Below, one piece after another: positions 1 through 11,362 of a DNA stretch of 64,000 nt. Where the stretch lies: positions 572,120,577 through 572,184,576 of the forward strand of contig CM060915.1 of the NCBI GenBank assembly GCA_030737875.1. Direction: 5' to 3'. The notes under the pieces are model-generated. The model was not told the origin of the DNA and searched no databases. It saw only the letters and a program-made list of their open reading frames with translations. Numbering within the stretch: position 1 is the stretch's first letter; each line of letters begins with the position of its first letter. This DNA is from Allium sativum (taxonomy: Eukaryota > Streptophyta > Magnoliopsida > Asparagales > Amaryllidaceae). The translations under genes were made by a program, and so were the position numbers.

Positions 1-266
1 AAATCTAGTTAGGAGAAAACAGACGCACCTACTAGCTGATCAAACAAGTCATCTATTCTTGGAAGTGGGTGCCTATTCTTCTTGGTCAGCTTGTTTAGCT
101 ACCTATAATCAACGCATAGGCGAAGCAAACCATCTGTTTTGGTTGTGAATATTACTGGGGCACCCCATTTAGAAATACTCCGTCTTATAAACCCCTTTTC
201 GAGCAGCTCTTTGACTTGCTTATTGAGCTCTTTTCTCTCCCTAGGATCCATTTGTCTAACAGGTAG
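1..266 (-). pseudogene. Element C: reverse transcriptase fragment, broken
   Basis: On the minus strand this matches the N-terminal part of the Ty3/gypsy reverse transcriptase of element A, over the stretch containing the VDYRELNK motif. It carries two in-frame stops. One at 99-101 replaces the Glu of the motif (it reads DYR-stop-LNK), and one at 9-11 replaces a Gln. The coding region is cut at 266 by element B and resumes at about 24576, where the protease region follows in the correct order. The remaining RT, RNase H and integrase lie off the left edge. It is a dead copy. Confidence 0.88.
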
Positions 267-1057
267 TGTAACACCCCACCTCCGCTAGGGTCACTCAGAA
301 AGGGAATGCACTAGTTTTGGAGGAGCGTTATAGAGGTAAACAATCACAGAATTATTACAAGACAGAACATAAATAAAACAACGGAAGATTCAAAAGCTAA
401 ATTTCATTACTTTCAAAAAGTGTCAAAACCTTTTACATCAAATAGCCAAGGTCATTATTTTCCATTACAATAAATTCTATCTTGCATAAATAAAGAAGCA
501 TAAACTTGAAACCACAAAAGGAGCTTAATTCCCCAAAGGTAGCAGAAATGCAGCCATAGCATAGCTCAAGATCAAACCGTACATGAGCTGAACCGAAAGC
601 AAGAGAAATCCAAGCAAAGTGCTAGAGTTTCCTCCCTGAGAACTTGGGAGGGGGAAACGGAAGAAAAAGAGCGAAAGAAAACGGGTCAGTCACAAAGAAT
701 GGTAAGTCCAAGTGACTTTCAGCATAAAAACAGATAAAGGTAGCATGACATGTATAAACTGAAAGTAAACATAAGGATGTTGTCAAGATTGGCAAGATGG
801 ACTAAGGTAACATGATAAAGCAAGCATAAATCAAGTATAGCATCACATATTCAAGGTTCTCTGAATCAACTGTACTAGAATCCCAAACCCATGTCTTATA
901 TAAATCATGAAATAATCCCTTGGCCCAATATCATGAAATGACCCATTTCTAGGTCCAACGAAATGATCCACTAGTCGATCGGCTCCCTACAAGTTCTAGC
1001 TCGTCATGTGTCTGTGTCATACGGCCCTATCACGAATGTAGTCACCTGTGCTAGGTC

Positions 1058-1086
1058 CACCATAGGGTGTATCAAGCCCTATGGTG
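1058..1086. repeat. Stem-loop with TGTATCAAG loop
   Basis: CACCATAGGG and CCCTATGGTG pair over ten bases around a nine-base loop. The same structure occurs in the other B LTR at 21741-21769, and related, partly interrupted stems with a near-identical loop occur in the A, C, D and J LTRs. Confidence 0.65.
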
Positions 1087-1518
1087 CCAACCACCGACAC
1101 GAATCAAGCATGCACAGATAAACCTACTGATGCCTAATGCCTGCTTTTTCAACTCCGGACCACGTGCACGACCATAGCTCGCCTGAACCTACACTGACGC
1201 ACCAACACAGCCGTCGTTCTGGTTGCTTACAATCAGCCCAGTAATCGTGCCCCACCCTACCTAGTTCCAGGGTACCATGATACATCTAGTGGGTTACTAC
1301 TGAAACGGACCGCGTAACTAGGGTTTCCGTCCCATATTTAAATTCGAGATTTAACCCCTTTCAGTCTAGCATGTCAAGTTGGTTAAGTGTTGTCATTCAA
1401 GTTCGTGATTTAACCCGCCTACGAATCATGTATCAAGTTGGTTAAGTGTTGTCTTTCATGTTCATGACTTAACCCTATCATGTGGCATTAATTCATTAAT
1501 GCACCCCAACCTCTCACA

Positions 1519-1701
1519 TCAGACCTGTTGTTGTGGTCACTGGATATGCCGGGCGGTTCCGGGCAGAATTACACCACAACTCAGTCTGACCTCGGGTTTT
1601 CAAGTGCGATATGACCAACCACCCACATTGGATCTTATTGTTTGCAGTAACTGGATTTTCCGGGCGGTTCCGGGAAGAATTACACTGGAAACTCAACCCA
1701 A
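1519..1701. repeat. Duplicated conserved LTR hairpin, element B 3' LTR
   Basis: Copy 1 (1519-1589) has outer stem TCAGAC/GTCTGA and inner stem GTTGTGGT/ACCACAAC. Copy 2 (1628-1701) has outer arms TTGGAT/ACCCAA with one A-C mismatch. Both have the CCGGGCGGTTCCGGG apical motif. Function unknown. Confidence 0.75.
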
Positions 1702-2739
1702 CCTCGAGTTGGCCATTTTCAAGTTCATTTTAGTTTCATGTCCATGTTCAAGTTTTCATGTCAAGTTCGTGTCAAGTTTCAAGGAAAGTTTCATGCCCAC
1801 ATCCAGATTCAAGTTATAACAATGTTCATGTCAAGTTTCATGGCGAGTTTCATACCAAGTTTCCTATAATTACCAATTTTTCCCAACGTTACCCCGTCTA
1901 AATATTAGGCTAAAAATCTTAGCCTAATTTTCCGTCCGCATGATTTTTGGCATAATATTAGGCTAAAAACTTAGCCTAATTTAACGTACACAAAATTTGC
2001 ATAAAGAAATTCATTAACATGACATAGGTGTAAACTTGGCATTCTTGGCATAGTCAATGTGAACACCATAGGTGTGTACTTGCAAAACAATCAACATGGA
2101 TATCATAGGTGTGAACTTGCAACGTAGACTAAACCAACATACATATATGTGAATTTGTAACATAGACTAAATAAACTTACATATATGCGAACTTGCAAAT
2201 CAATCACGAACATATGAATAAGTGTGAACTTGAAATATGACATAGGTTTAACGTATGCACATAAACATGTAGATCTAACATTTGGTCACATATGTGATAT
2301 GATTTCATAACCTAAAACTTGCATAACATGATAAACTACACAACTTGTCATCATGGGTTATACTCCAAGTTCATATACATATGAATCGACTTATTCATTA
2401 ATTCCCAATTCAACATGATGATAAAATAGAACCACATGCATAGATCAACATAATAAACATTGCTCTATTATCAATTTATTTCCAAGGCATTACCTAACTG
2501 AATAAATTGATTAAAACATCGTAGGCATAACATTATGAACATGAAAAAGGTTCGAATAATAATCTAGATTCAAGGACACGGATAGATCTAACCTAAATAG
2601 AAAAATTCCCAAAATCAAGACAAATAAAGAAAATAGGTCTGAATAGAAAATCAAGCTTAGATCCAATTTCATAGTCATAATCCTAGGCAATAACCTCATA
2701 GGTGATTAGCCACAATTATCCTTGTCATAGTTATAGGCA

Positions 2740-2975
2740 ATAGCCTTATATTCACCGTCATAGGCATAGGCATAGTCTTATGTTCACCGTCATAGTCATA
2801 AGCATGGTCTTATGTTCACCGTCATAGTCATAGGCATAGTCTTATGTTCACAGTCATAGGCATAGTCATGGTCTTATGTTCACAGTCATAGGCGTAGTCA
2901 TGGTCTTATGTTCACAGTCATAGGCATAGTCATAGTCTTATGTTCATAGTCATAGGCGTAGTCGTAGTCTTATGA
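2740..2975. repeat. Minisatellite in element B 3' LTR
   Basis: About eight units of roughly 30 to 40 bases are built on GTCTTATGTTCAC and CATAGGCATAG. The matching array in the other LTR (about 23478-23757) has about one unit more. Confidence 0.85.
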
Positions 2976-3360
2976 CATTAACAATAGTTTCAACGTCGTG
3001 GGCAATATTCCCAATAGTCAAGATCCAAGAAGAAAACAAGAATAGATATGAATCATACATAAATCAATTCCAATTTAACATGCCCATATTAGATTTATAG
3101 TTTTTATCTAAAAGTAACTGGAACTTACAGATCGTGGTTATGAAATTTAGATGTAGAAGTCAAGTCTAGAAATTTTTCGTAGAACGTTGCGGTGTCGCTG
3201 ATCTATTCTTTTGAATTGTTGTAGAAGCGTTGATCTTTGATTTGAATCGAGTTTGAATGCTTAAGCTTTAATTTGGAGGCGGCGGCCATGGTTCAAGGGG
3301 TAAATTAGCAGCATAGCAGTGTAAGAATGATTTGTATGAATTAGGCTAGGTCTTAGGATG

Positions 3361-3368
3361 TATTTATA
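3361..3368 (-). promoter_or_regulatory. LTR TATA box (element B 3' LTR)
   Basis: TATAAATA on the minus strand, at the same place relative to the conserved U3 end as in the A, D and S LTRs. The counterpart in the 5' LTR is at 24149-24156. Confidence 0.7.
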
Positions 3369-3775
3369 GGGGTAGTAACTAGTTTAGGCCCTTAGATTAA
3401 CCCTAGAATCAATCCGGACCATCAAAACATGTCTCAGGCTTCAAAAATGGGTTCTGGGTCAAAACAGGCCGACCAGGTCGACCTGTAAGGGGCGGAGGTA
3501 GACCATATGGTAGACCTGGGGGGATAGGTCGACACTAAGGTCGACCTGGCCCCCAGGTCGACCTGCCTGGTCCTGTGCTGCCTGAAATTTGCTGAATCTT
3601 CTACAGGCCATAACTTCTTCATTCAGACTTCGATTTTCGAAAACTCGGACTCTATTTCATGCAGAATTCCGAGACGAACGCAGTGGCGCAACCCGTTTCC
3701 AATGATTCCTAATTTAAAAATTAATTCTGCCTTGATTTATGGTTTTAACACGTTATTAAAATATGGGTTGTTACA

Positions 3776-4898
3776 TTCTCCCCTACTTAAAGGATTTCGT
3801 CCCCGAAATCTTCAAGTTAGGAAGAATGCATCCTATCATCCAATCAACCATCTACTCAACCATCGTCCACAAGCAACCATTGTCCTTAAAAGATTTCTAA
3901 TGCTATATGAACATATGCAGAAAGTGTGTGTATATGTTCCTTATCTAACGCAAATGATCAAGCCTGATTGATCTTCCTAATGTAAAATATGTTTAGTGTC
4001 ATGAATCCAACATGTATGCAAATAGTCCTAGTCACATAAACACTATATGTGTGCAAAAACATCCATCCATATGCAACATCCACATGATAACACATTCAAT
4101 TTCATCCATAAACAAGTATAAACACTCATGCATATGCAATATGAAAATGCGTCTGAGCCGATCTAGTGCCTAATGTGTGTTATGCAACCACGAGCAACCA
4201 CTTGCAACCATTTGCAAACATCAACCATAACATGTATCAATCACATGTTTACATCCAAAAGGGTTCTACCTAAGGTTCTCAAGATAGGATTAAGAAGATA
4301 AGCAAGATAAAACAAAGCATCTAGGAGAAGAAGTTAAAGATGTACCCCTAGAAGGTCCTTCTTGCGGGGCTTGCCCTTGCTTCTTAGGGCAGTTCTTACT
4401 GATATGTCCAGTATCACCACACTGAAAGCATGCTCCCATCTTCATCTTCTACTTTCTACAATCCTGGATAACATGCCCAACTATACCACAGAAGTTGCAC
4501 TTCCTCTTATCACGTGACTTGTTATTATTATTATCTTTGTTCTCGCCTCCCTTCTGGAAGTCTTTCTTCTCGTTCTGAGACTCATCCGCCTTAACCTATC
4601 ACTCATACCTTTCCTATGTAACATGTTAACAAGCCTCACGGAAACTATCTCTATCGTACGGAAAACCCTCTACGAAGCTAGAAAGAAGATTAGCCGTAGG
4701 TAAAAACTACCGCGACTACAGATGGAGAAAAGAAAGGAAAAGAGATTCAAACCAGGAAACAAAGGATAGTGCTAATAGCTTTTGGGGAGTAGCCTTTTAA
4801 ATAAAACTAGACTTTTCTTGAAAAATGCTTCTTTGTAAACGGTTTTGAAAAGAGTTTTAGAAGGTTTTAAAAACTTTTGCCCAGTCTGGTAACCTTCT
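3776..4898 (-). pseudogene. Element B internal region with gag zinc-knuckle remnant
   Basis: Just over 1.1 kb separates the LTRs, where element A has 5.2 kb. It opens with the polypurine tract (minus strand) and the conserved GATTTCG/CGAAATC hairpin. Between about 4370 and 4505 the minus strand encodes two CCHC zinc knuckles of gag, CNFCGIVGHVIQDC and CFQCGDTGHISKNC, with an in-frame stop between them. Protease, reverse transcriptase, RNase H and integrase are missing, and I see no usable frame. Movement after the deletion would have needed enzymes from a relative. Alternatively the deletion happened in place after insertion. Confidence 0.8.
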
Positions 4899-4910
4899 GC
4901 TCTGATACCA
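4899..4910 (-). other. Primer binding site, element B
   Basis: On the minus strand this reads TGGTATCAGAGC, complementary to the 3' end of initiator tRNA-Met, two bases from the LTR start at 4913. The same 12 bases occur in A, C and D. Confidence 0.9.
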
Positions 4911-4912
4911 AA

Positions 4913-5125
4913 TGCAACACCCCACCTCCACTAGGATCACTCACAAAGGGAATGCACTAATTTTGGAGGAGCGTTATCGAGGTAAACAATCACAGAATTA
5001 TTACAAGACAGAACATAAATAAAACAACGGAAGATTCAAAAGCTAAATTTCATTACTTTTAAAAAGAATCAAAACCTTTTACATCAAATAGCCAAGGTCA
5101 TTATTTTCCATTACAATAAATTATG
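4913..5125 (-). repeat. Element B 5' LTR, part 1
   Basis: It starts TGCAACACC, one base different from the usual TGTAACACC, and matches 267-480 of the other LTR. It is cut at 5125 by solo LTR S. The last five bases, TTATG, are repeated after S. Confidence 0.9.
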
Positions 5126-6258
5126 TGTAACACCCCGCCTCCGCTAGGGTCACTCGCAAAGGAATGCACTAGATTTAGAGGGGCATTATTGGTAAACATG
5201 CACAGAAATATCACAAGACAGAACATATAAAATAGCGGAAGTAAAATCAAACTTTCATAACATGGATAAATAAGGTCTAAAGCCTTTTACATCAGAGTAC
5301 ATCAAAACCTGTCTTGCAATAGTAAAGAAGCATAAAGACATTTTCATAAATTATTCCCCAAGTAAAAACAGTAAAGTAGCCATTAGCCAAGAAAAGTCCA
5401 AGCCATCCATGATGACCTTCAAGCAGAAGAAGTCCGAACTAAACAACATTATTTCCTCCCTGTAACCTGGGGGGAACGGAAGAAAAGAGGCGAAACAAAA
5501 CGGGTCAGTCAAAAAGACTGAGTAAGCCCTATCTACTATTAGCAAAAAAACTAGTAAAGTTAACTGACATGAGAAACTGAGATGAACATAAGCATGCTAA
5601 CAAGATAGATAAGCTAAATCAAAATAACAGGATGAACTACTGAACTCAGATAAACTAAGGTGTCATGATAAATTACGATGTCAAGATAAAACAAGGTATC
5701 ACATCGTCAGGTTTCTATCAAGTATAATATCCCCAAGATATCTGTCACGTATAACGCCCCGTGATATCTATCCTGTATTTTAGCTCTGCACCTACCGTAC
5801 TAGTATCCCCACCGTGTCATGTGTTAACCAAGAATGACCCTCACTCAAGAGTCGTGTAATGGTCCATGTCAACCTAATATATCGCATATATAGGTTACTC
5901 AACTTGTATGTTTTATTCCATGTAAATGTTCAGTCCCTTGCCGTAGACCATACGGGCTTTCCCATGAGATTCTATATTACTTTAACATAGTTCCATGATC
6001 CTTAAGATCGGTTTGGACTGTTACCCTAAACCTAGCTAGGGTCTTCCAACATGAATTATTGTTTGTACAACTAGGACTTATGCTACCTAGGGCTGCTAGG
6101 GATTATGCTTACCTATTGCACGTTTTCGTATCTCGGTTTGGGTTCAACCACCTAGGGCCACTAGGGATTACGCTAACCGCCAACCGCGCCCTTTTCCCCA
6201 CGCATTCATCGTGAATCGCTTTTCCATGACTGTATGCACATGTATCACATCGTGCCAT

Positions 6259-6300
6259 CCGAGTCCTGTCACAGGGCAAATCAAGAAATACAGGACTCGG
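6259..6300. repeat. 11-bp perfect stem-loop in solo LTR S
   Basis: CCGAGTCCTGT pairs exactly with ACAGGACTCGG around a 20-base loop. I did not find it in the other LTRs. Confidence 0.7.
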
Positions 6301-6984
6301 TCGGGAGCTTTCGATTTATCTGCCGATGCAGATGCTAAGGTCTGTTTTTCTTATACGTGGCTATGGTCCCACGAGACCACTCCCTCAACTAGTGAAAGAC
6401 AAGACAGGATAAATCCTGTATGAGAACACAACACTGGCCAACCCACATCCAAGCCTTACCGCAACCATAATTAGATAGCAATTATGGTCTTTTGGGTGTT
6501 CTCTGCCTTTCCGTACGTACACGCTTGACCAAAGATGGTAGGTAGCCTGATGAAATGCTATCTAGGGTACGACCGTGTATCGTCGACTATCCCCTATCCA
6601 TCCCCGTCTTTAGGTCGCTCGTATAGCAACCAAGGCATACTCTTGGTTCTTCTAACGCAGACCTTAACCTCTCATGAGCCTAGTATAATCACCTGGCAGC
6701 TCATAGAGGGATACCAAGAATATCCTCACGTTCCCCGAAGCCGCTGCTTCGTTACCCAGTTCGCTGGAGCCTTTATCTAAATCAGATACTTGCTCCTACT
6801 CGTATACTTAAACGATGACCTACCGTATCAGGTTACTCATCTATCTATGAACTGGTCTAAATTTCCTTGACTAAGAATCATTACTTAGTTATTCTTCAAC
6901 TAAGGTTTACCACTTAGCATTGTTCCCGTTATCCTTGTTAACTACGGTTATCCACCTAATCCTCAGAACTAGGGTTTACATAAT

Positions 6985-7740
6985 GGATTAAGTGTCACTT
7001 AAGTTCATGACTTAACCCGTCTACAAATCCTGTCAAAATTGGCTAAGTATCCAAGTTCAAGGCTTAACCCTACAAACCATGCTCAAGTTGGTTAAGTATA
7101 TTAAGCAATTCACGACTTAACCTCGTCCAATTATCATTCTAGATTGGTTAAGTATATATTAACTTGACCCTATCAATTTACTTAGTCAAATCGGTCAAGT
7201 GTATTCATGCGATTCGTGACTTAGCCTTATCATGTTTTCACGTTATATTGGTTAAGTATTGGTTAACTTAACCACAATAAATTAACGAGTTAGATTGGAT
7301 AAGTATAGGTCACTTAACCACATCAATTCATCATGTTTAGATTAGTTAAGTGTTTAACTTAACCCCATTAAACTACCAAGTGGGATTAATTAAGTCTAGG
7401 CTAACTTAACCTCATCCGATTTCCATGTTTAGACTAGTTGAGTCTAATCTTAACCCCATTCGTTAACCGTATTTTTCGGTTAAGCGTCATTAAGAAAACT
7501 TACTTAACCTTACCAAGTTATCGCGTAGGATTGATTAAGTGTTGGTTAACTTAACCCCATCCACTAGTCATATAAAAATGGTTAAGTGTCATTAGGCAAA
7601 TCAAGTTACTTAACCTACCCAACCTTGTCATGTTTTGTTAAGTATCATTAGCCTAATCAAATTAATTAACCCATTTGTCCATGTCATATTTGGTTAAGAG
7701 TCATTAATCAAATTAACTTAACCCTATCATGTGACATTAA
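6985..7740. repeat. Array of alternating GGTTAAGT and ACTTAACC motifs
   Basis: More than a dozen copies of GGTTAAGT-like and ACTTAACC-like octamers alternate, so that neighbours can pair as short stem-loops. The same octamers occur two to four times at the equivalent place in the B, A, C and D LTRs, so this is an expansion in S. Confidence 0.75.
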
Positions 7741-7767
7741 TTACTTAATGCACCTTCACCTCTCACA

Positions 7768-7946
7768 TTAGACTTTGTTGTGGTTACTAGTTAAGCCGGT
7801 CGGTTCCGGGTAGCTTTACACCACAACTTGGTCTAACCTCGGGTTCAAGCACAACATGACCAACTTCTCACATTGGGTCCTATTGTTTGTAACTACTAGT
7901 TAGGCCGGTCGGTTCCGGGTAGTTTTACGTTGCAAACTCAACCCAA
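7768..7946. repeat. Duplicated conserved LTR hairpin, solo LTR S
   Basis: Copy 1 (7768-7836) has outer stem TTAGAC/GTCTAA and inner stem GTTGTGGT/ACCACAAC. Copy 2 (7873-7946) has outer stem TTGGGT/ACCCAA and inner stem GTTTGTAAC/GTTGCAAAC with one T-G pair. Apical motif CCGGTCGGTTCCGGG is present in both. Confidence 0.8.
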
Positions 7947-8989
7947 CCTCGAGTTGGCCACACTTATATTATCTAAGTGTCATGTCCATCATGTTTCCCA
8001 AAACATGTTACAAGTTTCAAGCATTTGGGTAGACCTAACTTAATAGGTAAATTCCCAAAGGGTAGACCTAACTTAATAGGTAAATTCCCAAGCTTATGTT
8101 TTTATGCATACTTACATGTCAACTTCCATGTTATATTTCAAGTCATGTTTTCAAGTTGTATTTTCATGTCATTAGAAATTACCCATAACATAACCCAACG
8201 CTTTTAAACTCGCATATACGTTCGCGACAACGTAATGGATTAAAAGAAGAGACTTGGCAAAGACATGACAAAAATGGATATTAAGCCACAAGTTAATCAT
8301 GGTGGCAAATGAGGCACAAATGTGTTCATTAACTTGCATGTTACATTCTTAAGCCTCAAAACATGCATAAACCCAAACTTGGCACATAAGCGAATCATGG
8401 TGACAAAAGATATGGAATGATGACTAGTAACTCGCATATATCATCATATAAGGGTTATGACTTCATATGCAAGTTGACATAAAGGTTATGAGGGTTCTCA
8501 TGTTGCCTAATGCAACATTTCAACATAAAGGTTGTAGCTTTTAGCTCACAAGATCAAGATAATGACTTCATAAACTTGCATGACATGATAGCATGTATCA
8601 TACTCAATGATCAAACCCAAACTTGCAACATGAACATTTAACTTCATAGTTAATATCTAAGAGTAGGGAAAGGGCTTACATTGCTATGAAGGCACAAAAG
8701 ATATGACAAAGCCCTTATGCAATCAAATAGACCCAAAATGCAAGCTCTAACATAAAAACCCTTGAGCCAAAATGATCAAAACCCTTGCTTTATGATGCAA
8801 AGATAGAAACTTGACTTGAATGCAAGCTAATGACACTCATACAAGCTTGAAAACACTTGTATGCATGGAAAATCTCTCATAGAAACCATTTAGAAATTTT
8901 ATGAAGAGAATGGAGGCCATGAGAGGTAAAATTTTGCCATAGTTTAGTTGCATGAATGAATAATGAGGATTTAGGATAGGTTAGGGTCT

Positions 8990-8997
8990 TATTTATA
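8990..8997 (-). promoter_or_regulatory. LTR TATA box (solo LTR S)
   Basis: TATAAATA on the minus strand, within the block that is nearly identical to element A (TATA at 12533-12540 and 20913-20920). Confidence 0.7.
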
Positions 8998-9568
8998 GAT
9001 TAGGCAAGTGTTTTAGGCCATAGGATTAAACCTAGATTCAATCCAAGCCATCAAAGCATGTCTTGGGGAAGAAGTCAAGTGTAGGAACCATCTAGGGCCT
9101 TTAGATTAAAGATGAACCATGAGAACCATCCAAATGCAAAATCTGCATTTGAGCGAATCGGCCCACAGGTTGACAGCCAAACACCCTGGATTAACCCCTA
9201 GTCGACCCAGCGGGCTCGGGCCGACCTCAAAAATCAGCCGGTTCGGTTATTCCCCTCTCCCAATTCGCTGTTTTGAACATTTTTGCATATTTATTTATTA
9301 AATTTTCAATTATATATATATATATATATTTCTCTGCGCAACCCATTTCACTTAATTAAGTATACTTTAATTTGGGAATTTTTCATGAAACTTCGCGAGG
9401 CCATATCTTGGTCATACGGACTCCGATTTTCGAAAACTCGGACTCTATTTCGCGTATTTTTCCGAGACGAACGCAATGGCATAGCCCGTTTCCCTTGATT
9501 CAGATTTTACAGTTTAATTCTGCCTCCATTTATGTTATAACAGGTTATTGAAAATACGGGTTGTTACA

Positions 9569-9905
9569 TTATGTCTTGCATAAAATAAAGAAGCATAAAC
9601 TTGAAACAACAAAAGGTGCTTAATTCCCCAAAGGTAGCAGAAATGCAGCCATAGCATAGCTCAAGATCAAACCATACATGAGCTGAACCGAAAGCAAGTG
9701 AAATCCAAGCAAAGTGCTAGAGTTTCCTCCCTGAGAACCTGGGGGGGAAACGGAAGAAAAAGAGGCGAAAGAAAACGGGTCAGTCATAAAGACTGGTAAG
9801 TCCTTCAGCATAAAAATAGATAAAGGTAACATGACAAGTATAAACTGAAAGTAAACATAAGGATGCTGTCAGGATTGGCAAGATGGACTAAGGTAACATG
9901 ATAAA
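9569..9905 (-). repeat. Element B 5' LTR, part 2
   Basis: It continues the B LTR after S (it matches about 480-820 of the left LTR) and is cut at 9905 by element A. The first five bases are the TTATG duplication and the last five, ATAAA, are repeated after A. Confidence 0.9.
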
Positions 9906-11137
9906 TGTAACACCCCACTCCCGCTATGATCACTCACTAAGGGAATGCCATAGCATCGGTGGAGTATTTTAGTGAATATAGAACAGAAAAATTACAACAA
10001 GACAGATATAAATAGTACTTGAAATTTTAAAACATCATCTCATAACAGCGGAAGTAAAACATGTCTGGTTACATCATAAAACCACAATAAAGGTCAAGTA
10101 CAATATCCATCAAAATAAAGAAGTACATAATCCCACTCTCATACAATAGCCAAACAAAAGAAAAGATAACTGGATAACTGGAGCTTTACATCTATCCAAG
10201 CTCCTAAAGACTGGAACAGTAATCCGATCAAGCTCCACTACTGCTAGGATCTACCGTAGGACCTGAGGGTTGGGAAAAAGATAAAAACAACAGGGTCAGA
10301 CATAAGTCTGAGCGAGTCCTATAACTTTAACAATACAATCGTTAAAGTAACCAGAGAAGACATAAACTGATATACGGTAACATATAGGGATGAATGGCTA
10401 CCCTAAGCAGTCAACTAAACGAAGATAAAGGATAAAGACGCATCTACCCTCCCTAAGGTAAATTACTAAACTGCACCACACCAGTCGTTCCTAACTTAAA
10501 GGTTGATCCCACCCAAGGACTTATAAAATTTACTATTTAGTACCTGCGTACCCCTAGGTGACCAAGTAGGCGCCACGGGGCCCTACAATCCACTAGGTGT
10601 ACACACTACTTCCCATTCGATCGGCTCCCTAACGTAGATACCCGTGCTGGCCCCACCGTGGGATGTATCATTCCCCAATGTGGCAACCTGATGGAACTAA
10701 AGGTGCACGGCTTATATCTACTCGATGCAACAACGGCTTACCTACCAGCCCGGGCCCACTCACGCATATGAAGCCCGTTGGACTTGCGTTGCCACCGCTA
10801 ACCCGTTTGCCTCTTACAGTCAAGCCCAGTATGCGTGTCCCGTCCTCGACATGGGTCGAGCCCACAAAGATACGTATGGGTTACTGGTTGAAATGGGCCT
10901 CCACAAGCTACCCACCTAAGCTTGTCCCTTTTTCTAGTATATCCCACTTAACCCTTTAATCATGTTTTAATTACATGTTCCATTTTGGTTAAGTATTCTA
11001 ATCGTATTTTCTATTGCCACCCAAGGCAACCACTAGATTTTCTCATGCCACCCGAGGCACCCACTTAACCCCTCATGTCCCTCTACATGCTAATGTGGTT
11101 AAGTGTTTCTTAATTAATTAATTAAGAACGTAACCTT

Positions 11138-11362
11138 TGTAAAGACCTCTCACATTAGACTGTCTTTTATGACCGCTGGTTAAGCCGGTTGGGTCCGGGC
11201 AGCCTTATGTCATAACAGAGTCTAACCTCGTGTCTTTACATTAATTACGTATTTAGTTTGTGCCTAAGACCTCTCACATTGGGCTAACATTTGTAGCAAC
11301 TGGTTAAGCCGGTTGGGTCCGGGCAGTTTTACGCTACAACTGAGTCCAACCTCGTGTCTTAG
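11138..11362. repeat. Duplicated conserved LTR hairpin, element A 3' LTR
   Basis: Copy 1 (11138-11240) has three helices: TGTAAAGAC/GTCTTTACA, TTAGACT/AGTCTAA and TTATGAC/GTCATAA. Copy 2 (11264-11362) has CTAAGAC/GTCTTAG, TTGGGCT/AGTCCAA with one G-T pair, and TTGTAGC/GCTACAA. Both have the apical CCGGTTGGGTCCGGGC motif. Confidence 0.85.

Larger units (their letters stand above)
267..3775 (-). repeat. Element B 3' LTR
   Basis: It begins TGTAACACCCC and ends GGGTTGTTACA, and pairs with the split copy at 4913-24575. Contents in window order are: a stem-loop with loop TGTATCAAG (1058-1086), GGTTAAGT/ACTTAACC repeats (about 1370-1475), the duplicated covarying hairpins (1519-1701), a minisatellite (about 2740-2975), a TATA box on the minus strand (3361-3368), GTCGACC repeats (about 3475-3575), and the conserved U3 end. 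No gene is seen. Confidence 0.92.
5126..9568 (-). mobile_element. Solo LTR S, Tekay-like, 4.4 kb
   Basis: It begins TGTAACACCCC, ends GGGTTGTTACA, and is flanked by perfect TTATG duplications (5121-5125 and 9569-9573). No internal region or second LTR is present, so it is a solo LTR left by recombination. Contents are: an 11-bp perfect stem-loop (6259-6300), a long run of GGTTAAGT/ACTTAACC motifs (about 6985-7740), the duplicated conserved hairpin (7768-7946), a TATA box (8990-8997) and an AT repeat near 9312. From about 8910 to its end it is nearly identical to the LTR of element A, whereas its body is clearly different. No gene is seen. Confidence 0.93.

Noticed and set aside
11279..11349. 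G-T pairs in the hairpins as evidence that the window strand (antisense to gag-pol) is the functional RNA
   Set aside because: A and D copies have G-T pairs on the window strand, but copy 2 of element B has an A-C mismatch there, which would be G-U on the opposite strand. The signal is mixed.
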